Assembly (NCBI GenBank): GCA_963833505.1
Contig: CAWHYG010000007.1
Span: 2,389,572-2,453,571, forward strand
Reading direction: 5' to 3'
Length of the DNA: 64,000 nucleotides
Origin: CAWHYG01 sp963833505
GTDB lineage: Bacteria; Eisenbacteria; RBG-16-71-46; CAIMUX01
Part shown: positions 1 through 9,086 of the stretch, piece by piece
How positions within the stretch are numbered: position 1 is the first letter of the stretch
Layout of the letters: each line of letters opens with the position of its first letter
Notes under the pieces: model-generated
What the model was told of the DNA's origin: nothing
The model's input: the letters and a program-made list of their open reading frames with translations, nothing else
Databases searched by the model: none
Program-made: the position numbers and the translations under genes

Positions 1-816
1 GCCGAGACCGCGGCAGCCGATAAAGCCGCCCACGTGCGCGTGCGATGGATGGCGGAGAACCTCGAGCTTGTGCCCGGAACCACCCAACGCCTCGCAGTAC
101 ACTTCTCGATCGACCCTGGGTGGCACCTCTACTCCCCGTATCGAAGCGACACGGGCCTGCCCATCGAGTTCAGGGTCAGCGCGCCTCCGGGATTCACGGT
201 CGACGCGCCGATCTGGCCTGCGCCGAAGCGCCTGATCTCGGCCGGGTCGATCCTCGATCACGTCTACGAGAACGAGGCCACGGCCATCGTCCCGTTGGAA
301 ATCCCCGCCGACGCGCGCCCCGGCGACGCCGTCGCCATCCGAGCCCACGTGGACTGGCTGGTCTGCTCCTACGGGTGTTTTCCCGGGCAGCAGGACATCG
401 TGGCGCATTTCCCGATCGCCATGCGCGGCGCGGCGGCCGACCCGTCTCCGGACGCCGCTCCGATTCGCGCGGCTTTCGACCGGGCTCCTCTGCCGCAAGA
501 CCGTCTGGCCGCGAACGCGACCCGTGCCTGGACTGAGGACGCATGGCAGGTGCGCATCCCGGGCGCGATCGCGCTCGAGTTCTATCCCGACAGCACCTGT
601 GTTCCCCTGCTCGATCCGATCTCAAATGCGGCCGCCTCCGGCGACCGCTTGCGCCTTCGCCTGGGGTCCGATCCCCCGGCCGACGCCCGGATGTCCGGGC
701 TCCTGGCGGTGACGACCGGCAGCGGCTCCCGCTGCTATCGGATCGATTCCCCGCGCCCGCTGTCCGGGATGGACCAGCCGTCGGTCCAAACCGGGTCACC
801 GGCAAACGTCCGGTGA
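1..816 (+). CDS. DsbD alpha-domain-like secreted protein (5' partial)
   Basis: The frame is open from the first base, so the start lies upstream of the window. The visible part resembles the N-terminal periplasmic (alpha) domain of the thiol:disulfide interchange protein DsbD: an immunoglobulin-like fold with a 'WHLYSPY' stretch near the start and a Trp-Leu-Val-Cys-x-x-x-Cys segment around window base 360, where DsbD carries its redox cysteine pair. In the family this domain passes electrons from a membrane domain to periplasmic thiol proteins. No membrane segments follow before the stop, so this is either a stand-alone domain or the end of a longer protein. The next gene, 51 bases downstream on the same strand, is a redoxin, which fits a shared thiol-redox role. 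The family call is from sequence pattern only. Confidence 0.6.
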   Translation, partial: AETAAADKAAHVRVRWMAENLELVPGTTQRLAVHFSIDPGWHLYSPYRSDTGLPIEFRVSAPPGFTVDAPIWPAPKRLISAGSILDHVYENEATAIVPLEIPADARPGDAVAIRAHVDWLVCSYGCFPGQQDIVAHFPIAMRGAAADPSPDAAPIRAAFDRAPLPQDRLAANATRAWTEDAWQVRIPGAIALEFYPDSTCVPLLDPISNAAASGDRLRLRLGSDPPADARMSGLLAVTTGSGSRCYRIDSPRPLSGMDQPSVQTGSPANVR

Positions 817-867
817 CTTTCACGCTCGAGAATGGACATCACCCGAACCGTAAAGGAGCATCCATCC

Positions 868-1575
868 ATGCAGGACACGTTGTACTCCGTGAGGTCACGA
901 GCCATCCGATCGCCTGGGTCCGCCTTTCGCGTGTGTCTCGCCGCTCTCGTCGCCATTCTCGGGGCGACCGGAACGGTTGTTTCCGTCCGGGCCGAGGCGG
1001 CCGGCGACTCCGCCCCGGCCGTCGTCCAGGTCGGACAGAAAGCGCCGGATTTCACGCTCCAGGACACCGATGGGCAGACCCATCAACTCAGCCAGCTTCT
1101 GGCCGACGGAAAGACGGTCGTTCTCGAGTGGTTCAATCCCGATTGTCCATTTATCAAGCGCCACCATCTGAAGGACAAGGACATGACGCGCCTGTACAAC
1201 CAGTTCAAGGACCAGAATGTGGTCTGGCTGGCGATCAACAGCGGAACGGCGGGCGCCCAGGGCGCCGGGTTGGAGCGCAACGCGAAGGCCAAGAAGGACT
1301 ATGCCATCGACTATCCGATCCTCCTGGACGAGTCAGGCAACGTGGGCCGGGCCTATGGCGCCAAGACAACGCCGGACATGTTCGTGATCCGAAAGGACGG
1401 CATCCTCATCTACTCGGGCGCGATCGACGACGATCCGCGCGGGGAAAAGACCGATAAGACCAACTACGTCGAGGCCGCCCTCACCTCCTGCATGTCCGGA
1501 ACGGGCGTCCAGACGGCCGAGACAAAATCCTACGGCTGCTCCGTGAAGTACTCCCAGGGGAAGAAGACCACCTGA
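868..1575 (+). CDS. Exported AhpC/TSA-type redoxin
   Basis: A thioredoxin-fold protein of the alkyl hydroperoxide reductase/redoxin superfamily. The start at 868 is chosen over an upstream ATG (832) because an AAAGGAG ribosome site lies about 9 bases before it and because it gives a proper signal peptide (basic start, hydrophobic run VCLAALVAILGA, then Ala-x-Ala). The mature part begins with the usual 'VGQKAPDFTLQDTDG' element. The active-site segment reads WFNPDCPFIKRHH: one cysteine follows Asn-Pro-Asp, as in the family of exported redoxins found beside DsbD-like genes. Two further cysteines lie near the C-terminus. The likely role is periplasmic peroxide or thiol reduction, supplied with electrons by the DsbD-like protein upstream. 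The substrate cannot be read from sequence. Confidence 0.8.
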   Translation: MQDTLYSVRSRAIRSPGSAFRVCLAALVAILGATGTVVSVRAEAAGDSAPAVVQVGQKAPDFTLQDTDGQTHQLSQLLADGKTVVLEWFNPDCPFIKRHHLKDKDMTRLYNQFKDQNVVWLAINSGTAGAQGAGLERNAKAKKDYAIDYPILLDESGNVGRAYGAKTTPDMFVIRKDGILIYSGAIDDDPRGEKTDKTNYVEAALTSCMSGTGVQTAETKSYGCSVKYSQGKKTT

Positions 1576-1607
1576 AACAGGACTGCGGCGGGATTGGAAG
1601 CACAGCA

Positions 1608-1641
1608 GGAAGCGCTCCTCTCGAACAAGAAGAGCGCTTCC
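1608..1641. terminator. Hairpin between convergent genes
   Basis: A perfect 9-bp stem, GGAAGCGCT / AGCGCTTCC, encloses a 16-base loop and lies between the ends of the convergent redoxin and sorting-domain genes. No T-run follows on either strand, so a bidirectional terminator is only a suggestion. Confidence 0.4.
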
Positions 1642-1674
1642 CGCGTCGGTGACTGATCGAGGACCCGTTCCAAA

Positions 1675-2784
1675 CTACTTCGACAGCGTCGCCTTTCCCG
1701 AGATCACTCCCGCCGGCGTCTGGATCCGCAGCAGATAGACGCCGCTCGGAAGCCCGTTGCCGTGGCCGTCGCGGCCGTCCCAAGAGAGCACGTGCAATCC
1801 GCCGGCTTGAGGTCCCACTTCCACGCGGCGCACCAGGGCGCCGGATGCATTGAAGACCTCCAGCGTCACCGGGGTCTCCTGGGCCAGGCGGAAGCCGATC
1901 GCGAACGGCCCGCGGCCGGGATTGGGAGCGACGTCAAGGCGCCGGGAAGATGCCGCCCACGACGCGCCTCCGACCGAGCTGGTCGGACAGGGATTCGGAT
2001 CGCACGGCCCCCCCATCCAGATCCCGGGGCAGTCCTGTTCGTAGCTGGCGCCACAGGATCCATCCGCAAGGCAGCAGGCGCCCAGTTGATCCCCGCAGCG
2101 CTCCCCCGGCTTGCAGGGCCAATCAACCAGGATCGCGCGGATGCCGAGCGCCTGAGTGGGTCCCCAGATCACCGAGGGATCATTCCACCCGGTCGGATAG
2201 CCGATTCCAGGGGCGATATTCGTGCGCGGGAGCCCTCCCGGACCGTTGAGATCGGCGGCCACGAACCAGCCGGGAAGCTGGCCCGGCCAGTTCCCCCAGT
2301 ATCCGGCGAAAAAGTCGCCGGGGCAGCCGGTGATGGAGACGTCGATGTCATGGGTGGAAATGTCGGGCCAGATGGCGGGCGGTGTGATGTGCGCGCCGGC
2401 GGTGACGCTCAAGACGCTGCCGGGGTTCCCTCCGCCGGAGTCCCAGACATAGACATCAAGACTCTGATCCGCGTAATACCCCATCAAGGTCGTCAACTCA
2501 AGCTCGACTGCGCAGAACACGTAGTAGGGGTTGGTGTTGTGGTACCCCTCGGCAAAGGCGCCGTAGTAGGGGGCGAGTACTCCTCCGTAATACCAGCTAT
2601 AGCCGTTTTCAAAGCTGCCGTCATCGTTCCGGAGGAGAATCGGGTCCTCGCACGGATTCGAGTCCATGGGGTGCGGAGCCACGATGCCGTGGCCGGGACC
2701 GACAGAACCACGCGTGACGGCTTGGGCTCCTCCCCACAGCACCCCGGTGGCAAGGAGGGCAAGGAGCAGGGATTGTTTCTTCAT
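1675..2784 (-). CDS. Secreted protein with C-terminal sorting domain
   Basis: The start at 2784 follows a strong AAAGGAGG ribosome site; the longer frame to 2847 adds residues without one. The protein opens with a signal peptide (Met-Lys-Lys, then a Leu/Ala-rich core to GAQA). The middle is rich in Gly, Trp and Tyr and has no motif I recognise. A cysteine-rich stretch in the second half (GACCLADGSCG, then DCPGIWMGGPCDPNPCP) resembles a short repeat seen in secreted proteins of planctomycetes and related bacteria. The last 80 or so residues match the FlgD-like / type IX A sorting domain: NPGRGPF near its start, then GALVRRVEVG, SWDGRD and SGVYLLRI. The protein is probably exported and anchored or released through that domain. 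Specific function unknown. Confidence 0.75.
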   Translation of the reverse strand: MKKQSLLLALLATGVLWGGAQAVTRGSVGPGHGIVAPHPMDSNPCEDPILLRNDDGSFENGYSWYYGGVLAPYYGAFAEGYHNTNPYYVFCAVELELTTLMGYYADQSLDVYVWDSGGGNPGSVLSVTAGAHITPPAIWPDISTHDIDVSITGCPGDFFAGYWGNWPGQLPGWFVAADLNGPGGLPRTNIAPGIGYPTGWNDPSVIWGPTQALGIRAILVDWPCKPGERCGDQLGACCLADGSCGASYEQDCPGIWMGGPCDPNPCPTSSVGGASWAASSRRLDVAPNPGRGPFAIGFRLAQETPVTLEVFNASGALVRRVEVGPQAGGLHVLSWDGRDGHGNGLPSGVYLLRIQTPAGVISGKATLSK

Positions 2785-3209
2785 GGGAACAAAGCCTCCT
2801 TTCATCCAGTTGCGGTCGCCTGATCCAGGCGAGGACCAGGATAACATAATTGGATCTTATTGAGGAGCATTTTTTCTGAGAGTCTTTTCTGATCCTCGGC
2901 CCACGGGACGCCGGTTCTCACGAGGATCGGCAGGCGATCGGCCGGCAGCTTGATCGGCCACCCAACTCGTTACGTTTGAGTTGGTTGGCTGACAGCCGGA
3001 AATGTCCGGACCGTGATCCCGCCCGCTTCTGGGTCCGGCCTCCATTCGCGGTGGGAATCGCGGCCTGGCCGGGACCGACCGAGCGCCCCCACGCTCTTGA
3101 GCGCGTCACGACGACGACGGCCAAAAATGTCCGCAACGCCGCAGCCCCCGGTGACGGATCCGCCGAGATACGGCGCCAGAAGCGCCGCATCGAGAATAGG
3201 AGGTGACCC
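2785..3209. other. Intergenic between divergent secreted-protein genes
   Basis: No gene is supported here. It separates two divergent genes, so both promoters should lie in it, but no clear -35/-10 pair stands out. An AGGAGGTGACC ribosome site at its right end serves the gene at 3210. Confidence 0.5.
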
Positions 3210-5318
3210 ATGCTGTATCAAAACCAGAAGCCGGTCTTCCTGGGATCGGCGATCCTGCTCATCTCGTTCGTCTGCGCGGCCGAAGCGATGGCCGCTTTCC
3301 CGGAATACACCAACCAGGACACTCCGAACACCTTCCGGCGCTCCGCCATCATGACCAGCGACCGAGTGAAGTTCTGGGACGGTCGATTTGCCAACGACGT
3401 GGAAACTGCGCTTGGACGAACCAACTACAACGAGATCGCCTTCGCGTTCCTGGAGTGTTTCGGAGGCGGCATGATCGACGAGCTTACACGGCTGAACAAC
3501 GGCAACGGGCTCACCCCCGCTTCCTACACGTCCGCTGCCAGCCCCGCTGAAGTCGCATGGGCGCGCAGCGAGGACATGGCCTCCGGCGCCGATCCAAACT
3601 TCCCCAAGCTCCGCCGGGCCGAGTCCACCTACGGTCTGCGTTACGGTCCGGCGGCCGGTGGAAGAGCTCCCATGACCCAGCGGGCGGCTGCCCAAACGGG
3701 ATACCAGAACGATCTCGTCGGCCCGAACCTCTGCGCGGCGAGCCGGCAGCAATGGCCGACGCTCCTGGGCTGCGAGACTCCGCAGTACACCGCAACCTGG
3801 GACGGCGAAACCATCACCTTGCACGGGAACAACGTTCGCAACCCGAATCCGAATCGCCGGTATCGGGCCATTCTCTTCGGCGGATCGACCCAGGCGGACC
3901 AGGGCCCGGCGCTGCTGGTGCGCCCCCAACCCCCGTTGCTCTACGCGATGGGTGTGATGCTGCCCGCCAACTGGAACGCCCTGAGCCGGATGCATGATGC
4001 GTTGCTGGCGGCTGGTTACACGGAAGCGGAAATGTACATCATGTATCCGGGCGGGGAGTTCGCCGCGGGCGACCGGAGGCATGTGATCTTCCCGGGAGGG
4101 CCGCAGCTCCCCGCTTGGGTCGATGCCGGGGCCCGGGCCAGGGATCTGGAGGACGCCTGGCGCTGGCTGCGCCGCCAGACGGATGGGACGACCCAGGTAT
4201 TCTTCTGGTCCAGCTGGGGTCACGGAGCCGAGGGTGAGGACGTGCAGGCGAAAATGAGGGCCCGCAATCTTCCGCCTCCGCGCCGCGGCGTCCCGTTCAC
4301 CTTTGCCATGGACGCCGATCTCGCCCTCACCATGAAGAACACCTACGACTACCTGAACCCGAACGGGGGCCAGGGCGCCGCTGGTTCGCCGGACTTCGAG
4401 TTCACCTCGACCGTCCCCATTCCCGATCCCGGGATGCAGGTGATCCTGAACGGCGTATCTCTTCCGCTGGTCGACACGGTCCTCGATCCATTCGGGGACG
4501 GAAGCGAGTATCGCTACACCTATGGGCTCACGCGCAGCGACATTGAACAACTGAATTCCTCGGGCACCCAGGAACTGGAGCTTGACTTCCCACCGAGCCT
4601 CGGGGAGTCGGCCACGTTCATCTCCGAGTTCGGTCCGACCGTGGGAGACCTGGCCAACGGCCCGTCCGAGGCCATGCCGCCGCAAGCGCTGGCCTGTCTG
4701 CCGGACACGACGGCGGCGGCGGGACAGAAAACGGCGTTGGCCTTCTGCTTCCAGAACACGGGAGATTCAGCGCAGAAGTTTCATTACCACCTGGCCGATA
4801 CCCGATCCTGGATCGTGAGCTCCGACTTCCCGCTCGACAACACCGTCACCCTGGCGGCGGACAGCGGGTTCTGCGTCACCGCCACCATCCGCCCGCCCCA
4901 AGACTGCGGGGGAGGCGGGTCCGACGACCTCCTCTGGAGGGTCGCGCCCACGAGCGATCCCTCTTCCGCCGATTCGTGCACGACCGTCGTCACGTGTTCG
5001 GCAACCACGGGCGTTCCCGAGCCCGTGCAGACACCCGGCAGCTTTGCGCTGCGGATCACTGGAGCCAATCCCTGCGGGGCGAACCGGCCCATCCAATGGG
5101 AGTACGAGGTGCCTCCGCCCGGGTCTGACGTAGTCCTGGGACTCTATGATGCGAGCGGCCGTCGCGTGGCTTCGCTTTCCACGGGATACGCCGCTCCCGG
5201 AATCCACTCCGGCGGGATAACCGCTTCCGATCGGAAGAAGCTCACGTCGGGGATCTACTTTCTCGAGATGAATGCCGGAGGCTGGCGGAAGACCCGGCGG
5301 ATTGTCGTCGTCCAATGA
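3210..5318 (+). CDS. Secreted caspase/legumain-like protein with permuted catalytic motifs
   Basis: A 702-residue exported protein. The start follows an excellent AGGAGGTGACC site and gives a signal peptide ending near AEAMA. Two segments match the caspase/C13-like cysteine peptidase fold common in such lineages: 'LECFGGGMIDEL' with Cys83, and 'FFWSSWGHGAEGEDV' with His338. In the usual fold the His strand precedes the Cys strand; here the Cys segment and its follow-on (SYTSAA..EVAWA, later ETPQY) come first, and the fold's usual first strand (YRAILFGG, about residue 220) starts later. This looks like a circular permutation. After about residue 380 come beta-rich regions, then a FlgD-like sorting domain in the last 80 residues (GLYDASGRRV..SGIYFLEM). 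Peptidase activity is inference. Next to it, on the opposite strand, is another sorting-domain protein. Confidence 0.7.
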   Translation: MLYQNQKPVFLGSAILLISFVCAAEAMAAFPEYTNQDTPNTFRRSAIMTSDRVKFWDGRFANDVETALGRTNYNEIAFAFLECFGGGMIDELTRLNNGNGLTPASYTSAASPAEVAWARSEDMASGADPNFPKLRRAESTYGLRYGPAAGGRAPMTQRAAAQTGYQNDLVGPNLCAASRQQWPTLLGCETPQYTATWDGETITLHGNNVRNPNPNRRYRAILFGGSTQADQGPALLVRPQPPLLYAMGVMLPANWNALSRMHDALLAAGYTEAEMYIMYPGGEFAAGDRRHVIFPGGPQLPAWVDAGARARDLEDAWRWLRRQTDGTTQVFFWSSWGHGAEGEDVQAKMRARNLPPPRRGVPFTFAMDADLALTMKNTYDYLNPNGGQGAAGSPDFEFTSTVPIPDPGMQVILNGVSLPLVDTVLDPFGDGSEYRYTYGLTRSDIEQLNSSGTQELELDFPPSLGESATFISEFGPTVGDLANGPSEAMPPQALACLPDTTAAAGQKTALAFCFQNTGDSAQKFHYHLADTRSWIVSSDFPLDNTVTLAADSGFCVTATIRPPQDCGGGGSDDLLWRVAPTSDPSSADSCTTVVTCSATTGVPEPVQTPGSFALRITGANPCGANRPIQWEYEVPPPGSDVVLGLYDASGRRVASLSTGYAAPGIHSGGITASDRKKLTSGIYFLEMNAGGWRKTRRIVVVQ

Positions 5319-5353
5319 TATGGAACGGCCCCTCAGTCAAGCACTGAGGTGGG

Positions 5354-5390
5354 GAGGCGATCTTCTTCTTGTGGAGGATCGCCTCATTCT
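5354..5390 (+). terminator. Rho-independent-like terminator
   Basis: A perfect 9-bp stem GAGGCGATC / GATCGCCTC with a 14-base loop begins 36 bases after the caspase-like gene and is followed by ATTCTTTG, a short T-rich tail. Confidence 0.65.
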
Positions 5391-5709
5391 TTGCTGGTTG
5401 GAGGAGAACGGGCCGGAAGACTCCCGCCGGGCGCGGAACCCAAATGACAAGTCAGTGAGGATCATTCAGGGACGACGGGTCTACCAGACCGGGTAGCCCG
5501 CAGGTTGACCCACCTGGGTGTCCGACAGAAAACGACAGTCAAATGAAGAACATTGGGATCATACTCGTGTTCCTGGAAGCCCTGACGCTGGCCCACGACG
5601 GATCTCGGTACAGCCGGCATCGGACGACTCCCCCGGTGGATTCGCTGAGCCCGAACGGCGTGCGAATCATCTCCGGGGAGCAAGGCACAAGTCCTTCGGG
5701 AGAATCCGG
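5391..5709. other. Intergenic stretch before the chaperone pair
   Basis: No convincing gene. Open frames run leftward from the 5710 gene but lack ribosome sites and family resemblance. Any promoter for the chaperone operon should lie here; none is obvious. Confidence 0.4.
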
Positions 5710-6066
5710 ATGCAGCCGGACGTGATCGAGGAAATCGAAAGAGAGATCGCACGGCTGCGCCGCCGGTACGCGGCGCTCCTGCGCGAGAGGCCGGACGCGC
5801 GCGAGCTCGCTGCCCGGTGGGCCGCCGAGACGTGCGGCCTCTGTTGGTTCGTGCCGCTGGCGGACGTGGTCGAACCCGACATCGACGTTGAGATCACGAG
5901 CGAGCTCCTGGTCGTGCGTGCGAGCCGGACGTGGCCCGATCCCGCCATTCTGGTTGGCCTGCTTCCCGTGCCGGCGGGATTCGACCGCGAACATCCGGTG
6001 ATCCGCTTTGTCGAGGAAACGCTGGAAATTCATGTCCGGCGGGTCACGCGGGGGGCCGCGAGATGA
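5710..6066 (+). CDS. Small heat-shock (Hsp20/alpha-crystallin-like) protein
   Basis: A 118-residue protein whose start at 5710 follows GGGAGAA. It opens with a charged helix (DVIEEIEREIARLRRRY) and continues into a beta-sandwich-like segment, 'VEPDIDVEITSELLVVRASR', then 'GLLPVPAGFD' and a closing 'ETLEIHVRR', the pattern of an alpha-crystallin domain. The canonical A-x-x-x-n-G-v-L motif is not exact, so it is a divergent Hsp20. Its stop codon overlaps the start of dnaJ by four bases (ATGA), so the two are translationally coupled. The likely role is to hold unfolded proteins for the DnaJ/DnaK machinery. The upstream extension of this frame is not supported by a ribosome site. Confidence 0.6.
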   Translation: MQPDVIEEIEREIARLRRRYAALLRERPDARELAARWAAETCGLCWFVPLADVVEPDIDVEITSELLVVRASRTWPDPAILVGLLPVPAGFDREHPVIRFVEETLEIHVRRVTRGAAR

Positions 6067-7142
6067 GAGACCCCTACCAGATTCTCGGCGTCTCGAAGTC
6101 GGCGACCTTGGCTGAGATCAAGAAGGCCTACCGTACCCTTGCCCTCAAGTTCCATCCGGACCGGAATCCCGGAGACAAGAAGGCGGAAGAGAAATTCAAG
6201 GAGCTGGCGGGCGCCTACGAGATCCTCTCCGATCCGGAGAAGCGGCGGGAGCATGACGAAATGGCCGCCGGCCGGGCCGCTCCCGGCGCGAGAGCCCGCG
6301 GTCCCTTCGGGCCGGGCGGTGGCGCTCACGCCGAACCGGACGCCGAATCGATGTCGATCGACGAGATCCTGCGTCGTTTCGGCGGCATCTTCGGCGGAGA
6401 TTTCGGCGAGTCGATTCATCGTTCCCGTGGCACAGCCCGCCCCGGCGCCGACGCCGAGGTCGAGCTCGAGGTCGACTTCCGCACCGCAGCCCTCGGAAGC
6501 AAGGTGTCCGTCTCGCTTTCCAGCGCAGTGACCTGCCCGCGTTGCGGCGGACGGGGCGCCATCGGGGACTCTCCGGAATGCCATACCTGCGGCGGGAGCG
6601 GGCGGATCACGTCACAATCGCGCGAGAAGGGGCAGTTCTTCACGGTGACGCGAGCCTGCCCGACCTGCAATGGCACCGGCGTGGATCCGTCCAAGGAATG
6701 CCCGGAGTGTCATGGCGAGGGCACGGTCGAAAAGACGCGCGCGATCACGCTCAGCGTCCCGGAGGGAACGGAGGATGGTGGGATCCTCCGCCTCGCGGGA
6801 CTGGGAGGCGCCGGAAGCGGAGGCGGTTCATCCGGCGATCTGCTGGTCCGTGTGCGCGTGCATCCCGATCCGGATTTCCGCCGCGAGGGCGACGACGTCC
6901 ACTCCGACGTGCCGGTTCCCATGGCCACCGCGGCTTTGGGCGGCAAGGTGCCAATGCAGACGCTGCGAGGTCGGGTCCACCTGACCATCCCGCCCGGAAC
7001 TTCCTCGGGAACGCAGCTCAAGCTACGGGGCCAGGGCATTCGCGGAGGCGATCATGTCGCGCGGGTCATGGTCACCGTGCCGACGAAACTGACGCCGAAA
7101 CAGCGGGAGTTGCTCGAGGAGTTGGGCAGGGGCGGCGTTTGA
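6063..7142 (+). CDS. dnaJ: Chaperone DnaJ
   Basis: A 359-residue type I DnaJ/Hsp40 co-chaperone. The start overlaps the end of the Hsp20-like gene (ATGA). Domains in order: J-domain (residues 1-70) with the His-Pro-Asp motif at 31-33; a short Gly/Pro-rich linker; a zinc-binding region with all four CxxCxGxG repeats (CPRCGGRG, CHTCGGSG, CPTCNGTG, CPECHGEG); and the C-terminal substrate-binding domain. It stimulates the ATPase of DnaK and delivers unfolded clients in the cytoplasm. The glycine-phenylalanine linker is shorter than in E. coli DnaJ. No dnaK or grpE is adjacent, so this may be a second DnaJ paired with the small heat-shock protein rather than the housekeeping copy. Confidence 0.95.
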   Translation: MRDPYQILGVSKSATLAEIKKAYRTLALKFHPDRNPGDKKAEEKFKELAGAYEILSDPEKRREHDEMAAGRAAPGARARGPFGPGGGAHAEPDAESMSIDEILRRFGGIFGGDFGESIHRSRGTARPGADAEVELEVDFRTAALGSKVSVSLSSAVTCPRCGGRGAIGDSPECHTCGGSGRITSQSREKGQFFTVTRACPTCNGTGVDPSKECPECHGEGTVEKTRAITLSVPEGTEDGGILRLAGLGGAGSGGGSSGDLLVRVRVHPDPDFRREGDDVHSDVPVPMATAALGGKVPMQTLRGRVHLTIPPGTSSGTQLKLRGQGIRGGDHVARVMVTVPTKLTPKQRELLEELGRGGV

Positions 7143-7335
7143 CCCGTGATCGGGTCGTTGAAGCGACGGGTAGCCCGGGGGCGGAGGCTCGCTGAATCCT
7201 CTGGCTCGTTCGCTCAACATTCCGGCCGACACCATCCGCACCCGCCGCGGCGCGTCCCGAGGACGACTGCTGAGGCCCGGCCTTCTCCTTTGGCAGCTAT
7301 CCCGGATCCCCGATGAGACCGGCCGGGGACAATGG

Positions 7336-8979
7336 TCATGAAACCCTCTGCCTGAGCTTCCGGTAACGCCGGATCAGGTTGTTGGTCGAGGGATCGTGCT
7401 TCAGCGCCGGCTCGGTCTGGCTCTCCAGCTCGGGGACAATGCGCCCGGCCAGCGCCTTCCCCAGCTCGACCCCCCACTGGTCGAAGGAGTCGATCTGCCA
7501 GATCGCACCTTGGGTGAAGACACTGTGTTCGTAGAGCGCGACGAGCTTGCCCAGCGCCTCCGGCGTCAGGCGTTCCAGCAGGATGACATTGGACGGGCGG
7601 TTGCCCTCGAAGGTGCGATGCGGCACCAGCCTCGACGGCGTGCCCTCGTCTTGAACTTCCTGGGCGGTTCGGCCAAAGGCCAGCGCCTCCGCCTGGGCAA
7701 AGACATTGGCCAGGAGCAGATCGTGGTGGCGGCCGAGCGGGTTCAGCGGCTGAGCGAAGGCGATGAAGTCGCAGGGGATGAGTTTGGTGCCCTGATGAAT
7801 CAGTTGATAGAAGGAATGCTGGCCATTGGTTCCCGGCTCGCCCCAGAAGACCGGACCGGTCTGGTAGGCCACCTCGGTCCCATCAAGCGTAACGTGCTTG
7901 CCGTTGCTCTCCATGGTCAATTGCTGGAGGTAGGCCGGAAAGCGCTTCAGGTACTGCTCGTAGGGCAGGATCGCGACGGTCTGCGCGCCGAAGAAATTGT
8001 CGTACCAGCAGGTCAAGAGTCCCATGAGCACCGGCAGGTTTCGTTCAAAAGGGGCAGTGCGGAAATGCTCATCCATCTGATGGAAGCCGTCGAGCAGAGC
8101 GAGGAACTGCTCGGGGCCGATGGCGATCATGGTCGAGAGCCCGATGGAAGAGTCCATCGAGTAGCGTCCGCCGACCCAGTCCCAGAACTCGAACATGTTG
8201 GCGGGGTCGATACCGAACTTCACCACCTCCTCGGCGTTGGTCGAGACCGCGACAAAATGCCTGGCGATGGCGGCGGGATCCCTCAGCGTCTGCAGAGCCC
8301 AGGCGGACGCCGTGTGGGCGTTGGTCATCGTCTCCAGGGTCGTGAAGGTCTTCGACGAGACGATGAAGAGCGTCTCCGCGGCATCGAGATCCCGCGTAGC
8401 CTCGGCGAAGTCGGTGCCGTCGATGTTGGAAACGAAGCGGAAGGTCAGGTCGCGCCGACTATAGTGCCGTAACGCCTCGTAAGCCATCACCGGCCCCAGG
8501 TCGGACCCGCCGATGCCGATATTGATGACGTGGCGGATCGGCTTGCCGGTATGGCCCTTCCACCCGCCATTGCGCACTCGACTGGCGAAGTCCGCCATCT
8601 TATCGAGGACGGCATGCACTCGCGGCACCACATCCTCGCCGTCCGCCATGATGGCTTGCCCCTTGGGAGCGCGCAGGGCCACGTGCAGAACAGCCCGGTT
8701 CTCGGTCACGTTGATCTTCTCTCCGCCAAACATGGCGTCGATGTGGGATCGCAAACCGGACTCCCCCGCCAGTTGCAGAAGCAATCTCATCGTCTCATCC
8801 GTAATGCGGTTCTTGGAGTAATCGAGGTAGATGCCGGCGGCCTCGGCCGTCATCCGCTCCGCGCGTTGCGGGTCGTCGGCGAAGAGCTGGCGCAGATGCA
8901 GGTCCCGAACCTTCCGGTAGTGGTCCTCGAGCGCCTTCCAGGCCGCGCGTTTCGTGAGTTGTGGGACATGAGTCGTCAT
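7336..8979 (-). CDS. pgi: Glucose-6-phosphate isomerase
   Basis: A 547-residue protein, the usual length of bacterial phosphoglucose isomerase. It interconverts glucose 6-phosphate and fructose 6-phosphate in cytoplasmic glycolysis and gluconeogenesis. Signature segments are intact: 'NIGIGGSDLGP', the phosphate-binding 'SSKTFTTLET', the PGI signature 'GGRYSMDSSIG', the stretch 'LTMESNGKHV', and the C-terminal 'QWGVELGKALA' with the lysine near the active site. A AAGGGAT ribosome site precedes the start. It lies just downstream of the glucoamylase-like gene on the same strand (about 100 bases), which suggests co-transcription: glucose released from alpha-glucans is phosphorylated and then isomerised. 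Confidence 0.96.
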   Translation of the reverse strand: MTTHVPQLTKRAAWKALEDHYRKVRDLHLRQLFADDPQRAERMTAEAAGIYLDYSKNRITDETMRLLLQLAGESGLRSHIDAMFGGEKINVTENRAVLHVALRAPKGQAIMADGEDVVPRVHAVLDKMADFASRVRNGGWKGHTGKPIRHVINIGIGGSDLGPVMAYEALRHYSRRDLTFRFVSNIDGTDFAEATRDLDAAETLFIVSSKTFTTLETMTNAHTASAWALQTLRDPAAIARHFVAVSTNAEEVVKFGIDPANMFEFWDWVGGRYSMDSSIGLSTMIAIGPEQFLALLDGFHQMDEHFRTAPFERNLPVLMGLLTCWYDNFFGAQTVAILPYEQYLKRFPAYLQQLTMESNGKHVTLDGTEVAYQTGPVFWGEPGTNGQHSFYQLIHQGTKLIPCDFIAFAQPLNPLGRHHDLLLANVFAQAEALAFGRTAQEVQDEGTPSRLVPHRTFEGNRPSNVILLERLTPEALGKLVALYEHSVFTQGAIWQIDSFDQWGVELGKALAGRIVPELESQTEPALKHDPSTNNLIRRYRKLRQRVS

Positions 8980-9086
8980 GTTCGATCCCTTTCTCGGGTT
9001 TGTTCTTCACGACGGCGAGCAGCCTGGTTCGGACACCTCGCCCGTCACGCCGAAAAGCACCAACGCGTCCGAAGGAGACGCGGTCA

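Noticed and set aside
2970..4685. 571-codon minus-strand open frame
   Set aside because: Antisense shadow of the caspase-like gene; no ribosome site, no family pattern, and the plus-strand gene has clear motifs.
7143..7335. Gene or RNA between dnaJ and pgi
   Set aside because: Short spacer between convergent genes with only a small imperfect hairpin; nothing supportable.
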